Assembly (NCBI GenBank): GCA_021795255.1
Contig: JAJYPQ010000058.1
Location: 1 to 14,231, forward strand
Direction: 5' to 3'
DNA: 14,231 nt
Origin: Pseudomonadota bacterium
GTDB taxonomy: Bacteria; Pseudomonadota; Gammaproteobacteria; Acidiferrobacterales; Acidiferrobacteraceae
The notes beneath the pieces were generated by a model, which was given only the letters and a program-made list of their open reading frames with translations, had not been told where the DNA came from and ran no database searches. Positions 1-8,255 of the stretch are shown here, one piece after another (the stretch's first letter is position 1; each line of letters starts with the position of its first letter). The position numbers were made by a program, and so were the translations under genes.

Positions 1-2094
1 GGGGCTGCCTTCAAGCAGCCGAAAGCGGTCCCGGAGTAGGCTACGTAGGGCATCGAACGTCGTCCAAGTCTCTCCATCACGTTTATATCCGCCTAGCCAT
101 TCTTCGCGTGCCGTGTGCTCGGTAAGCCACGTGTAGGGCGAAGCCAGCACCAGAAGGCCGCCCGGCAGAATGCGTTCGCCAATGTCTTCTAAAAACTGCC
201 GTGGGTGATAAAGGCGATCAATGAGGTTTGCGGCAACGACCAAGTCGTAGCCGTTGAAATGAGGCTTCAAATTGCAAGCGTCCCCCTGAAAAAACTCTAC
301 GCGTTCGGCCGCTTCGATAAGGCCTAAGTCTTGGAGTTGTGCGGTCCGATAGCTTTTGAGCTCGCCCTCGTCGGCTAAAGTGTAGGAATAGTGCCCTTTT
401 GTCCGTAGGCGTGTACCGACCTGGATGAATCGAGCTGAGAAATCGATCCCGGTCACATGGACACCTGCACGCGCCAATTCGAAGCTCGTGCGTCCGACCG
501 CGCAGCCGAGGTCAAGGGCGCGTCGAAAAGGGCGGCCCCTCATGGCCACAATTGCGATTTCGGCGATAGCGGCCGGAAAGTTTTTTACCCCGAAATAGTC
601 GGCCCCATAATGGAATTCCGCGTACTGTGAAACCGCGCTATCGGATTCGTAGACCGGGGCATCCGGTAGGGGGTTTGTGGATTCAACGTAGCGAAAACCG
701 GCGTGTTGAAAAAAATGCCGACGGAAGGCGTAACGGGCGGTTGTGTGCGTCTCGTTGCCGAGGCTTATGAAAGACCCCCCTTTCAGCAAGTTGTGTTGTT
801 GGTCGAAAGTCGGGACGGAGAAATCGTCATAGGCGGGGTGGACCGTAAAATCCTTGAAGGGATAGATAGGCGAGGCCGTCCATTGCCACACATTTCCTAA
901 TACATCGTAAAAGTTTCCGTGCCGAAACTGGTCGACGGGACACGGCGAGGCCGCGTAGCTCAATCCAATGTTGGCGGGCGTCTCGTCCCAAAGATCTGCG
1001 TCCGGAATGCCGCTCAAGTCCCGCAACCTTCGCCATTCATCTTCCGTAGGTAGGCGCAATACTTGCCCGATCTGCTGTGATTTCCAGGCGCAGAAGGCCT
1101 GGGCTTCGTGGCAATTGACCTCCACCGGCCAGTTCCAGGGCATGGGTCGCTGTTCGCCGATGACGCGCAATGTCCAATGGGTGCCGTCTGCGACCCAGAA
1201 GGTGGGGTGTGAGGCTTTGGCAAAGGCCTGCCACTGCGCCCCTTCCTCAGTCCACCACTGGCTGTCCTCATAACCCCCAGACTGCACAAAGGGCAAATAT
1301 TCCTCGTTACTGACGAGATAACGGCTTGCGGCAAAATCGGCAAGGACGGTCTCATGAGTTCCATACTCGTTGTCCCATCCATAAAGCGGACTTTGGTCGT
1401 GTTTACCCAAGACCACACGACCTCCCAATACCGGAAGCAGGGAATTGATAGGCGCTTTTCCATACCCTTCGTGGCTCGGAAAATCCAACAGCGGACGCGT
1501 CCGCGACAAGGGGGTTTGCCGTATTAGCACTGAGCTCGTTTCGAGATGAATGTATTCGTGCTCTATCCCCATAAGGATGATCCACCAAGGGGACTCCCAG
1601 GAGATGGGCAGCGTCAGCGGTAAGGTCTGAATTTGGTGATCGACGAGTTCGCGGACGTGGTTTCGATAGGCGCGCACTGCCTCGATGGGGGGCCACTCGC
1701 CGCCATGTTCCTCCAAGTCATCCCAGGACATCTCGTCAACCCCGACTGCAAAAGTCGACTCTAAGGCCGAGTCGAGGCGAGTGTCGATAAGGCCCGCGAC
1801 CCGGAGCTTGTTGACAAAAAAGGCCGCGGTGTGACCGAAATAGAAGATCAGCGGATGACGAAGGGGAATGGACTTTTCGTACCAAGCACGCGGTTCTATG
1901 AGGTGCTCAAAAAGCCGCTCGTAAAGAGAAAAGCTGGCGTGAAAGACCGCGCGAATCTGCGCGCGCTTTTCGGATGGATCGTCGGCAATGAGGCGGATCA
2001 AAGGAATACGCAAGCGCGAAGCATCCTCGTCGGGGGCGTGGTCGGGCTTTAGTCGCGTCATACCCTGGCCCTTGCGATCAATTCCATGCGCCAC
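1..2094 (-). CDS. ovoA: 5-histidylcysteine sulfoxide synthase / mercaptohistidine N-methyltransferase OvoA (C-terminus cut by window edge)
   Basis: OvoA is the non-haem iron enzyme that joins cysteine to the C5 of histidine with O2 to give 5-histidylcysteine sulfoxide, the first step of ovothiol synthesis; its C-terminal domain later methylates the imidazole of the thiolhistidine. One open frame of 698 codons runs off the left edge. Order seen: a DinB-like domain (about residues 30-190) with H88 and the iron motif H179-E-Y-I-H183-L-E185 (HX3HXE); an FGE-sulfatase domain (about 225-475) with GNVWQW at 400-405 and GGSF at 439-442; then a SAM methyltransferase with motif I ALDLGCAVGR around D528. 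I chose the GTG at 2094 because AGGAGG (2108-2103) sits 8 nt upstream; an in-frame ATG at 2061 is the alternative. No ovoB-like PLP lyase is visible in the window. The three-domain order separates it from EgtB, which lacks the fused methyltransferase of this type. Confidence 0.95.
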   Translation of the reverse strand, partial: MAHGIDRKGQGMTRLKPDHAPDEDASRLRIPLIRLIADDPSEKRAQIRAVFHASFSLYERLFEHLIEPRAWYEKSIPLRHPLIFYFGHTAAFFVNKLRVAGLIDTRLDSALESTFAVGVDEMSWDDLEEHGGEWPPIEAVRAYRNHVRELVDHQIQTLPLTLPISWESPWWIILMGIEHEYIHLETSSVLIRQTPLSRTRPLLDFPSHEGYGKAPINSLLPVLGGRVVLGKHDQSPLYGWDNEYGTHETVLADFAASRYLVSNEEYLPFVQSGGYEDSQWWTEEGAQWQAFAKASHPTFWVADGTHWTLRVIGEQRPMPWNWPVEVNCHEAQAFCAWKSQQIGQVLRLPTEDEWRRLRDLSGIPDADLWDETPANIGLSYAASPCPVDQFRHGNFYDVLGNVWQWTASPIYPFKDFTVHPAYDDFSVPTFDQQHNLLKGGSFISLGNETHTTARYAFRRHFFQHAGFRYVESTNPLPDAPVYESDSAVSQYAEFHYGADYFGVKNFPAAIAEIAIVAMRGRPFRRALDLGCAVGRTSFELARAGVHVTGIDFSARFIQVGTRLRTKGHYSYTLADEGELKSYRTAQLQDLGLIEAAERVEFFQGDACNLKPHFNGYDLVVAANLIDRLYHPRQFLEDIGERILPGGLLVLASPYTWLTEHTAREEWLGGYKRDGETWTTFDALRSLLRDRFRLLEGSP

Positions 2095-2226
2095 TGATGG
2101 TTCCTCCTCGACAAAATAAGCGAAATGTGGGTAAACGGTGTCACAAAAACGCGCTGGCAAGACCGGGCTCACAAGCGCCCGCAGGCTTCCCCGAGAAGCC
2201 CATAATACCCAGAAAAAGGGACGGTT

Positions 2227-2235
2227 ATTATACCA
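2227..2235 (-). promoter_or_regulatory. extended -10 promoter of ovoA
   Basis: On the minus strand the sequence reads TGGTATAAT, a consensus -10 hexamer with the TG dinucleotide of an extended -10. No good -35 hexamer lies at the usual spacing, which is common for extended -10 promoters. Transcription would begin near 2220 and give a leader of about 125 nt before the GTG start of ovoA. Motif match only. Confidence 0.55.
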
Positions 2236-2388
2236 CAGGGGCGGGGTTGGGGGCAGCTGAGCCCTATTTCCAAAGCGGCTGGGTGACGTGGGTACGAGTA
2301 GGCCGCAATCGCTGCCCGCGGTGAGGAGCAAGCAAGTGAAGGTCTTTCTTTGGTTACGGAGTGTCTGATGCTGGCTGGGACGCAGTGA

Positions 2389-2410
2389 AAGGCCTCCACG
2401 GGAAGGCCTT
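2389..2410. repeat. perfect 7-bp hairpin in the ovoA upstream gap
   Basis: AAGGCCT and AGGCCTT flank an 8-nt loop. It lies in the 413-bp noncoding stretch 2095-2507 between the divergent-from-left ovoA promoter and the end of the small minus-strand gene. No T-run follows it on either strand, so it is not a classical terminator. Apart from this hairpin, the ovoA promoter and the terminator-like stem at 2472-2499, I see nothing in the gap. Confidence 0.35.
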
Positions 2411-2471
2411 GAGCGGGGGGGCTTGGCCCTCCAATGATGTGAAGAGGGCGCCTCCATGAAAGGCCAGCGCT

Positions 2472-2499
2472 CCCCAATCCGTTTTTCAAAACGGAGGGG
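2472..2499 (-). terminator. terminator-like stem after the small acidic gene
   Basis: CCCC-AAT-CCGTTT ... AAACGG-A-GGGG folds back on itself with a 4-nt loop and an internal bulge. It starts 9 bp past the stop codon at 2508 on the minus strand, where a terminator would be expected. A downstream T-run is missing, so intrinsic termination is not certain. Confidence 0.35.
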
Positions 2500-2507
2500 C
2501 GGTATCC

Positions 2508-2750
2508 CTAGCCTTGTTGTTGAGGTAGGCCGTTTGGTTCGTCCCCAGGCAAGGGGGCTGGATTATCCAGCGTATGCTCCATTCCTTGTTCGGGGTGCTC
2601 GGTACCCACTTTTAAGTACTGTTGACGAGTATCCTCCGACTCGAAATAAACCTTGAGTGCGTCATCCCCCGCACCTTCTACCACGAAGGGGTGCCCGTCG
2701 GTTTGTTCCACGGTGTAGCCAGTTACTGGATCTGTTCTTTCGATGCGCAT
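2508..2750 (-). CDS. small acidic protein of unknown function (80 aa)
   Basis: I do not recognise the family. The frame is open further upstream, but the ATG at 2750 has a well-placed GGAG (7-nt spacer) and the 80-residue product starting MRIERTDPVTGYTVEQTDGH has a sensible globular look: hydrophobic strands (HPFVVEG, ALKVYFES) alternate with polar segments. The C-terminal 30 residues are rich in Pro, Gly, Gln and acidic residues and are probably disordered. There is no signal peptide, membrane span or cysteine. It is monocistronic, with a hairpin just after its stop, and lies back to back with the RidA-family gene. A cytosolic accessory protein is the most that can be inferred. Confidence 0.6.
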   Translation of the reverse strand: MRIERTDPVTGYTVEQTDGHPFVVEGAGDDALKVYFESEDTRQQYLKVGTEHPEQGMEHTLDNPAPLPGDEPNGLPQQQG

Positions 2751-2988
2751 AGCAGGTCTCCAATACTTATTAAGGGTCGCACTATGCCCGATAGCACCAT
2801 GAGTGACCATCGTCCTTAGGTCGTTTGTCCTTGGTTGGTGGGCCTCACGAATCGAGCTCTTAGTTGATGGACGACCCCTACCATCGCTTACGTATCTGGC
2901 GTCATCGGGCATTGTTCCGCCGATCTTCCTCTTATGGCTCTCGTCCTGCACAATGGGCGCTTGTCACTTTTTGGCCTAGGGAGTAGAG
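2751..2988. other. divergent intergenic region with inverted repeats
   Basis: This 238-bp region separates the minus-strand small gene from the plus-strand RidA-family gene, so it must carry both promoters. A 9-bp inverted repeat, ATGCCCGAT at 2784-2792 and ATCGGGCAT at 2904-2912, brackets it, and a shorter one (GGTCGT 2819-2824, ACGACC 2871-2876) is nested inside. On the minus strand TGGTCA and CATAGT are 17 nt apart and could be a weak sigma-70 promoter for the small gene. No clear plus-strand promoter was seen. Confidence 0.25.
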
Positions 2989-3372
2989 ATGGTAAAGAAT
3001 GTCTATAGCGGGGCGCGCTGGGAAAAGCTTGCTGCCTATTCCCGCGCGCGACGCATAGGCCCTTCGATCGCCGTGTCTGGTACGGTCGCGGTGGACGCGC
3101 AAGGGCAGCTTGTGGGGGCGGGTGACGCCTATCAGCAGGCGCGATTCATTTTACAAAAGATCGAAACCGCTCTTCGGGAAGCCGACGCTTCGTTAATGGA
3201 TGTCATAAGGACTCGGATTTATTTGGCCGATATGAGTCATTTCGAAGCGGTCGGGCGCGCCCATAAGGACGTGTTTCAGGGCATTGATCCAGCCACGAGC
3301 GCCGTGCAAATTGCGGCCTTGGTCGATCCGGCCATGTTGGTGGAAATCGAGGCGGACGCTTACGTTGAATAA
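2989..3372 (+). CDS. RidA/YjgF/YER057c family protein lacking the deaminase arginine
   Basis: The 127-residue length and the C-terminal block (VIRTRIYLADMSHF at 72-85, then SAVQIAALVDPAMLVEIEADAYV) place it in the Rid superfamily, whose RidA members are trimeric enzymes that hydrolyse reactive enamine/imine intermediates of PLP enzymes. In E. coli RidA the substrate carboxylate is held by the arginine of the PARS motif (R105); the matching position here is T103 in PATSAV, so imine deaminase activity is doubtful and it more likely belongs to one of the Rid subfamilies without that arginine. The glutamate of VEIEA (E121) is kept. GGGAG lies 5 nt before the ATG. It is followed after 140 bp by the lipoprotein hydrolase gene on the same strand, which may or may not be cotranscribed. 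Confidence 0.85.
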   Translation: MVKNVYSGARWEKLAAYSRARRIGPSIAVSGTVAVDAQGQLVGAGDAYQQARFILQKIETALREADASLMDVIRTRIYLADMSHFEAVGRAHKDVFQGIDPATSAVQIAALVDPAMLVEIEADAYVE

Positions 3373-3512
3373 GCGAGTCACTGGGTGATCCACCAAAGTG
3401 TGCAAGAGTGACAGGCAAGAGTGCTGGCAGGCCGGGACATGCGCACGCGGACCGTGACGTAAGGGAAGATGGGGTGGCGCGCGGATGCACATTTCCCACG
3501 GAGGATGAGTTT

Positions 3513-4388
3513 ATGCAGGATAGATTGGCGCACAGAGGTACGAAGCGTCTTTTGGGTATCCTGGGCTTTGGGCTGCTAGCTGGCTGTACCCCGCTTCATC
3601 TGCTCAATGCGGTCGTTATTTCCCATCCGTACCGTCGCGTGCGCAACCTAGCCTACGGTCCCCACAAAAGGGAGAAGTTGGACATCTATATCCCTAAGAG
3701 GCTGAGCGCCGGACCTGTGAAGGTTGTCGTGTTTTTTTACGGCGGCTACTGGCGCTATGGAAGCAAGCACGGATACAAGTTTGTGGGCGAGGCTCTAAGC
3801 TCGCGAGGGGTGATTGCGGTGGTCCCCAACTATCGACTGTATCCTGCAGTAAACTGGCATGGCTTCGTCGATGATGGGGCCTTGGCCTATCGCTGGGTTG
3901 AACGGCACATCAAGGCTTATGGCGGTGATCCCAAGAAGGTGTTTGTCATGGGCCACTCGGCGGGGGCCTACATTGCCGCGATGGTGGCCCTGAATCGCCC
4001 CTTGCAAAAGGCTATGAAGGTACAAAGTCCTCCCTGTGGCTTTATCGGGCTTGCCGGTCCTTATGCATTTCTTCCCATTACTGACCCCAAGGTACGCCAA
4101 GTCTTTGCCTCATCCCGCCACCTGATCGATACCCAACCCATTCATTATGTCGCTTCGGGCGATCCACCGACCCTGCTCCTTTATGGGCGTGAGGACCATA
4201 CGGTAAACCCCAGCAACAGTCTTAAATTAGCGGCCGCCCTTAAAGCCCACGGGGACAAGGTGCGCGTTATTTCGTACCCTGACATAGGCCACATCAGCCT
4301 GCTTGTATCCTTGGCAAGCCCGTTTCGCTTTTTGGCGCCGACCTTGCGGGATACTATGGCCTTTGTCCGGTCCACGACGTGTCGATAG
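3513..4388 (+). CDS. lipoprotein alpha/beta hydrolase (BD-FAE-like esterase)
   Basis: A 291-residue serine hydrolase, probably an envelope-anchored carboxylesterase or amidase; substrate unknown. I start at the ATG at 3513, because it has GGAGG 8 nt upstream and gives a textbook lipoprotein signal: basic KR, then LLGILGFG and the lipobox LLAGC with C25 as the lipidated residue. The frame is open back to an ATG at 3408, but that extension would bury the signal. Catalytic features: oxyanion motif FYGGYW (74-80), nucleophile in GHSAG (S149), acid D228 in GREDH, base H260 in DIGHISL. The NYRLYP segment after the oxyanion motif is typical of the BD-FAE/esterase-lipase group that includes kynurenine formamidase-like enzymes. 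It follows the RidA-family gene by 140 bp. Confidence 0.85.
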   Translation: MQDRLAHRGTKRLLGILGFGLLAGCTPLHLLNAVVISHPYRRVRNLAYGPHKREKLDIYIPKRLSAGPVKVVVFFYGGYWRYGSKHGYKFVGEALSSRGVIAVVPNYRLYPAVNWHGFVDDGALAYRWVERHIKAYGGDPKKVFVMGHSAGAYIAAMVALNRPLQKAMKVQSPPCGFIGLAGPYAFLPITDPKVRQVFASSRHLIDTQPIHYVASGDPPTLLLYGREDHTVNPSNSLKLAAALKAHGDKVRVISYPDIGHISLLVSLASPFRFLAPTLRDTMAFVRSTTCR

Positions 4389-4796
4389 GCCGTAGTCGCT
4401 ATTCTGGGGCAGGTGACTGAACGAGCCCCCCTCTCAAGCGTCGCCGATGGCGTCGCGGGAGACCGTGATTGGGAGGGGCGCGGCTAGTGACCGGGTCCTC
4501 GTGATCGGTTCGCTACTCGCACCCGCCTGCCCCGCGATATAATGGGTGGCGTGTAGGCGTCAAGGGCGAGGGGTAGCAGCCGCGATTTCCCGTTGCTAAG
4601 TAGGCTCGTACGGGGCGCTGATAAGCCGCTTATTCCGATGGCGAATCCTTGGTGTTTGGGGCCTCGCATTTCGATAAGGCGCCTCGGCTCTGCGGGGCCC
4701 CGACCTATGGTATTCAGAAAAGCTCGTCGCCTAAGCGGGGTGCGCGGAGCGCTAGCGAAAGCAGGGAAGGGATGACGCCGTGAAGGGGGTACTTTC
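4389..4796 (+). promoter_or_regulatory. copA upstream region with a -10 box and long GC-rich leader
   Basis: 408 bp without a convincing gene. The first part contains a long imperfect hairpin (CCCCCCTCTC around 4425-4435 against GGGAGGGG around 4471-4478, with a small CGCC/GGCG stem inside), which could terminate the hydrolase transcript although it has no T-run. A consensus TATAAT lies at 4538-4543 on the plus strand, without a good -35. Transcription from it would give a copA leader of roughly 245 nt that can form several local stems (for example ATAAG/CTTAT near 4621-4633 and GGGGCC/GGCCCC near 4659-4706). I found no clear CueR-type dyad between -35 and -10, so metal control is not demonstrated. 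Confidence 0.3.
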
Positions 4797-7289
4797 ATGA
4801 GGCAGGAGACCGAATTCGCAGTCGAGGGGATGACCTGTGCCTCGTGCGTGGCGCGGGTCGAGCGCGCGCTGCGCGCTGTGCCGGGCGTCGATGGAGTGTC
4901 TGTGAACCTGGCCTCGGAAAAAGTCGCCGTCTCCTATGATTCCGGGCTTGCAGATCTCGATCGGATCGTAAGTGAGATTGAGGAGAGCGGTTACAGCCCG
5001 ATTCTTACGGAATGGGACACAGGCGTTCGCGGTATGACCTGCGCGTCGTGCGTGGGTCGCGTCGAGCGCGCCTTAAAAGCGCTTCCCGGAGTTCTTGAGG
5101 TAGGGGTCAATCTCGCCACGGAACGGGCCAGCGTGCGCTATCTTGCCGGGGCCCTGCGGCCGGAACAGCTCGCAGAAGCCATTACCCAAGCAGGTTATGA
5201 GCCGATTGCTTTAGATCAAGGCCAGGAGTCGGCGCCCGAGGGCGTAGGCGAGCGCGTGCGTCGCGATGCCCAGATCGCGGCGCTCTTGACGATTCCCGTG
5301 CTGATATTATCTATGGGAACGGTCTTTGTGCCGGTCCTCAGAACGGTATTCGATCAGCTGTTACCAAAAGCAGGGCAGGGATGGATTCAGGCCATTCTGA
5401 CGACCGCGATCCTATGGGGTCCTGGGCGTCGCTTTTTGCGCCCTGGGTTTATCGCTTATCGGCATCTCGCCCCTGATATGAATAGTCTCGTCATGACCGG
5501 CACCGGAGCCGCTTGGCTTTATGGTCTCTTGGTCCTGGCGAGACCGGGCTTGTTTCCGGCGGATGCTCGGCAACTCTATTTCGATTCCGCAGCCGTGATT
5601 ATTACGGTTGTTTTAGCCGGTAAGTATCTCGAGGCGCTCGCGAAGGGGCGAGCCAGCGCGGCGATTCACAAGCTTGTCGGTTTACAAGCCAAAACGGTCA
5701 CAAGGTTGAGTGGGGATTTGGAGGAAGAGATTCCCATTGGTCGTTTGAAGGTGGGCCAGGTGGTCTTGGTCAAACCGGGAGAAAGGGTACCGGTCGATGG
5801 CCGTGTGCGCCATGGAGAGAGCTACGTCAACGAGTCGATGCTCACAGGCGAGGCTATGCCGGTTGGAAAGCGTATAGGAGATCGGGTCGTAGGCGGATCC
5901 GTGAACCAATACGGCGCGCTTCAGGTGGAGGTCACCGAGCTCGGGAGTGCCACTGTCCTTGGGCGCATCATCCGTCTCGTCGAGAAGGCGCAAACCTCCA
6001 AGCTTCCCATTCAGGGCCTGGCGGACCGGGTTGTGCGGATATTTACGCCCACTATTCTAGCGCTGGCAGCTGTTACCTTTATCGCCTGGTTCAGCTTGGG
6101 ACCGCCGCCTGCAATCACAATGGCGCTGGTAAGCGCCGTGTCGGTCCTCGTGGTCGCTTGTCCCTGCGCTATGGGTCTTGCGACTCCGGCGGCGATCATG
6201 GTCGGAACAGGACGAGCGGCGGAGCTCGGTGTCCTGTATCGGAAGGGTGCAGCACTCGAGATGCTGAGTCACGTTGACACGGTGGTATTCGATAAAACTG
6301 GCACCTTGACAGGGGGTCAGGCGCGACTGACCGATGTCGTGTCCCATTCGGTTTTGCGCCAGGAGGTTTTGCGCTTAGCGGGGCGGGCGGAATGGGGCAG
6401 CGAGCACCCCGTGGCGGTGGCGTTAGTAAAAGCAGCGCGCGAGGAAGGCCTGACCCCGGGGCCCGCCGAGAGCTTCGAAACCCGACCGGGATTCGGCATA
6501 CATGCCCAGGTGGAGGGTCAGTCGGTCATCATCGGCGGGGCCCGCTTTTTGGTCCAGGAGGGGATTGCGCTTGACGCCTGGGAGGAAGACGCAAAGCGCT
6601 TTTCGGCGCAAGGTAAAACCGTGATCTATCTGGCGCGCGATAAGATCGTCCTCGCGCTTTTGGCCTTAGCTGATCCAGTACGGCCCGAGGCCCATGCCTT
6701 GGTGCGGGCCCTCAAAGATCGCAAGCTCTCAGTCGTCATGATCTCCGGAGATTCGCAGCCTGCTTGCGCCTATCTTGCTCAGGCTATGGGAATCGAGCGC
6801 TACTTGGCCAATGTGCTTCCGGAAGGAAAGGCGAAGGCGGTGCAAGGCTTGCAACAGGACGGACACAAAGTGGCGTTTGTGGGTGATGGCCTAAACGACG
6901 CGCCGGCCCTCGCTCAGGCCGACGTGGGGATCGCGGTCGCGAACGGAACCGATGTCGCGATCGAGGCGGCGGACGTCACGGTCACCCATAACTTAGGTGC
7001 CGTTACGACCGCGATCGATGTCGCCCGACGGACCTTGTCGACGATTCGCGGAAATCTTTTTTGGGCATTTTTTTACAATATCATTTTGATTCCGCTTGCG
7101 GCTGGACTTTTTTATCCCGACTTCGGCGTGCGCCTCGATCCCATGTTGGCGGGCTTGGCTATGGCCTTTTCGAGCGTGTTTGTATTGGCGAATAGCTTGC
7201 GTCTAAAGCGGCTTCAGCCGGTTGTGCTATCGACTGAGGGGGGCGATGGGTCATCGCCCGTGATCGAGGCGAATTCAACACCTTTGTAA
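4797..7289 (+). CDS. copA: copper-exporting P1B-type ATPase with two HMA domains
   Basis: An inner-membrane pump that exports Cu(I) from the cytoplasm with ATP. The 830-residue protein starts with two heavy-metal-associated domains, each with GMTCASC (11-17 and 79-85), followed by the P1B core. The transmembrane metal site CPC is at 455-457, the phosphorylated aspartate is D499 in DKTGTLT, SEHPVA marks the ATP-binding loop, and GDGLNDAP is at 696-703. The last two helices carry the YN (FFYNIILIP) and M-x-x-S-S (MAFSSVFV) residues that characterise P1B-1 Cu(I)/Ag(I) pumps. Length is normal and no key residue is missing. GAAGGGGG lies 7 nt before the ATG. The CopZ-type gene follows 51 bp later, probably in one operon. 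Silver would also be a substrate by family. Confidence 0.96.
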   Translation: MRQETEFAVEGMTCASCVARVERALRAVPGVDGVSVNLASEKVAVSYDSGLADLDRIVSEIEESGYSPILTEWDTGVRGMTCASCVGRVERALKALPGVLEVGVNLATERASVRYLAGALRPEQLAEAITQAGYEPIALDQGQESAPEGVGERVRRDAQIAALLTIPVLILSMGTVFVPVLRTVFDQLLPKAGQGWIQAILTTAILWGPGRRFLRPGFIAYRHLAPDMNSLVMTGTGAAWLYGLLVLARPGLFPADARQLYFDSAAVIITVVLAGKYLEALAKGRASAAIHKLVGLQAKTVTRLSGDLEEEIPIGRLKVGQVVLVKPGERVPVDGRVRHGESYVNESMLTGEAMPVGKRIGDRVVGGSVNQYGALQVEVTELGSATVLGRIIRLVEKAQTSKLPIQGLADRVVRIFTPTILALAAVTFIAWFSLGPPPAITMALVSAVSVLVVACPCAMGLATPAAIMVGTGRAAELGVLYRKGAALEMLSHVDTVVFDKTGTLTGGQARLTDVVSHSVLRQEVLRLAGRAEWGSEHPVAVALVKAAREEGLTPGPAESFETRPGFGIHAQVEGQSVIIGGARFLVQEGIALDAWEEDAKRFSAQGKTVIYLARDKIVLALLALADPVRPEAHALVRALKDRKLSVVMISGDSQPACAYLAQAMGIERYLANVLPEGKAKAVQGLQQDGHKVAFVGDGLNDAPALAQADVGIAVANGTDVAIEAADVTVTHNLGAVTTAIDVARRTLSTIRGNLFWAFFYNIILIPLAAGLFYPDFGVRLDPMLAGLAMAFSSVFVLANSLRLKRLQPVVLSTEGGDGSSPVIEANSTPL

Positions 7290-7340
7290 GAACGGATCTC
7301 TCTGACATCCAAACGTAAGCTTCACAGGAAAGGAGGATTA

Positions 7341-7550
7341 ATGACTCAAGTCGTATTGCGTATCACTGGGATGACCTGCGGACATTGTGTTGCCGCGGTC
7401 ACCAAAGCCTTGCAATCGGTCGCAGGCGTGGAATCTGTGGAGGTCAGTCTGGAGCGGGGTCAGGGGCTCATCAAGGGCCAGGTTGAGGGCGCTCAACTGA
7501 TCAAGGCGGTCGAGAAAGAGGGTTATGAGGCAGAGATCACGGGCGCTTGA
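7341..7550 (+). CDS. copZ: CopZ-type copper chaperone (single HMA domain)
   Basis: A 69-residue heavy-metal-associated domain standing alone. It begins MTQVVLRITGMTCGHC, giving the metal motif MTCGHC in which the two cysteines bind Cu(I), and keeps the rest of the ferredoxin-like fold (VAGVESVEVSLE, then IKAVEKEGYEAEI). Free HMA proteins of this type carry Cu(I) in the cytoplasm and hand it to the HMA domains or platform of CopA. The gene sits 51 bp after copA with no terminator between, and has an excellent AGGAGG 4 nt before the ATG, so it is probably made in larger amounts than the pump from the same transcript. A mercury chaperone (MerP) is unlikely: no signal peptide and no mer genes nearby. 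Confidence 0.92.
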   Translation: MTQVVLRITGMTCGHCVAAVTKALQSVAGVESVEVSLERGQGLIKGQVEGAQLIKAVEKEGYEAEITGA

Positions 7551-7677
7551 GCGATTCTGAACGATAGCCATATTGGAACCCGGGCCTCAAAGGTGAAGTA
7601 TCAGGTGTTCGGCGCATGTCGCCCGAGATGGTAAGGGGTTACTCTGAGCACTAGACACCGCGCCCGCATAAGGAGCT

Positions 7678-7703
7678 GGCCGATATCGGCCCTCCCTAGG
7701 GAG
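7678..7703. repeat. two abutting perfect palindromes upstream of the DsrE-like gene
   Basis: GGCCGATATCGGCC (14 bp, 7678-7691) is followed without a gap by CTCCCTAGGGAG (12 bp, 7692-7703). Both are exact dyads. They lie in the 200-bp gap between copZ and the DsrE-like gene, ending 47 bp before its start codon. They could be operator half-sites for a dimeric regulator, or two hairpins terminating the copAZ transcript, although no T-run follows. The remainder of the gap holds nothing else that I recognise. Confidence 0.5.
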
Positions 7704-7750
7704 CAGTTCGACTTTCGGACGAAGCGACACCGTGGCCATGGAGGCTCTTT

Positions 7751-8128
7751 ATGACAGAAACGGAGAATTGGGATCTCATTATCATCTTGATTACGGGGCT
7801 TGAGAATCCTAAACGCCTACCGTCGGCGTTTTTTTTGGCCTCGACGGCGGCCGCCGGCGAACAGAACGTGCTCATGTATTTCACGGGGCCAGCCACAGAG
7901 CTTCTGAGAAAAGGCGTACCCGAAACCCTTTTTCCCTTAACAGGGGGAAAGAGCGTCGCTGACTTTATGAAGCTTGCCTCGGATAACGGTGTCCACATGA
8001 TAGGCTGCGCCCAATCGCTCGATCTCAACGGCATGACAGCTGCCGACCTTGGCCGCGAGATGCCGCTTATTAACCCGAGTACGGCCTTGCCGTCGCTTGC
8101 AAAAGCCGGCCGCGTACTCACCTGGTAG
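7751..8128 (+). CDS. DsrE-like family protein with one conserved-type cysteine
   Basis: A 125-residue protein with the Rossmann-like pattern of the DsrE/DsrF-like fold: a first strand DLIIILITGLENP, a helix with small residues (PSAFFLASTAAA), a second strand NVLMYFTGPAT, then FMKLASDNGVHMIGCAQSLDLNGM. C86 in GCAQS is the only cysteine and stands where TusD/DsrE-type proteins carry the persulfide-bearing cysteine, so a role in accepting or relaying sulfur is possible. It is not part of a visible dsrEFH or tusBCD set; related stand-alone proteins are common next to sulfur-metabolism or thiol genes. GGAGG lies 6 nt before the ATG. The zinc alcohol dehydrogenase follows 127 bp later on the same strand. 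Confidence 0.75.
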   Translation: MTETENWDLIIILITGLENPKRLPSAFFLASTAAAGEQNVLMYFTGPATELLRKGVPETLFPLTGGKSVADFMKLASDNGVHMIGCAQSLDLNGMTAADLGREMPLINPSTALPSLAKAGRVLTW

Positions 8129-8255
8129 CTGAGGGCTGGGTTCCTTCCAGACTGTAGGAGCCGAGATCCTGGCTGCGTGCGTCGACAGTGCCTGTATCAC
8201 GATTCCCAGAAGCGAACGGTAGGTCGATTTTCATAAAAGAACAAAGGGGTGTTGT

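Noticed and set aside
1014..1463. 149-codon open frame on the minus strand inside ovoA
   Set aside because: It is out of frame with the intact ovoA reading frame, which carries all family motifs here.
3408..3512. 35-codon N-terminal extension of the lipoprotein hydrolase
   Set aside because: No ribosome site; it would bury a clear lipobox signal peptide that begins at the ATG at 3513 with its own GGAGG.
4484..4798. Open frames on both strands in the copA upstream region
   Set aside because: Arg/Pro-rich translations with no ribosome site, typical of chance frames in GC-rich DNA.
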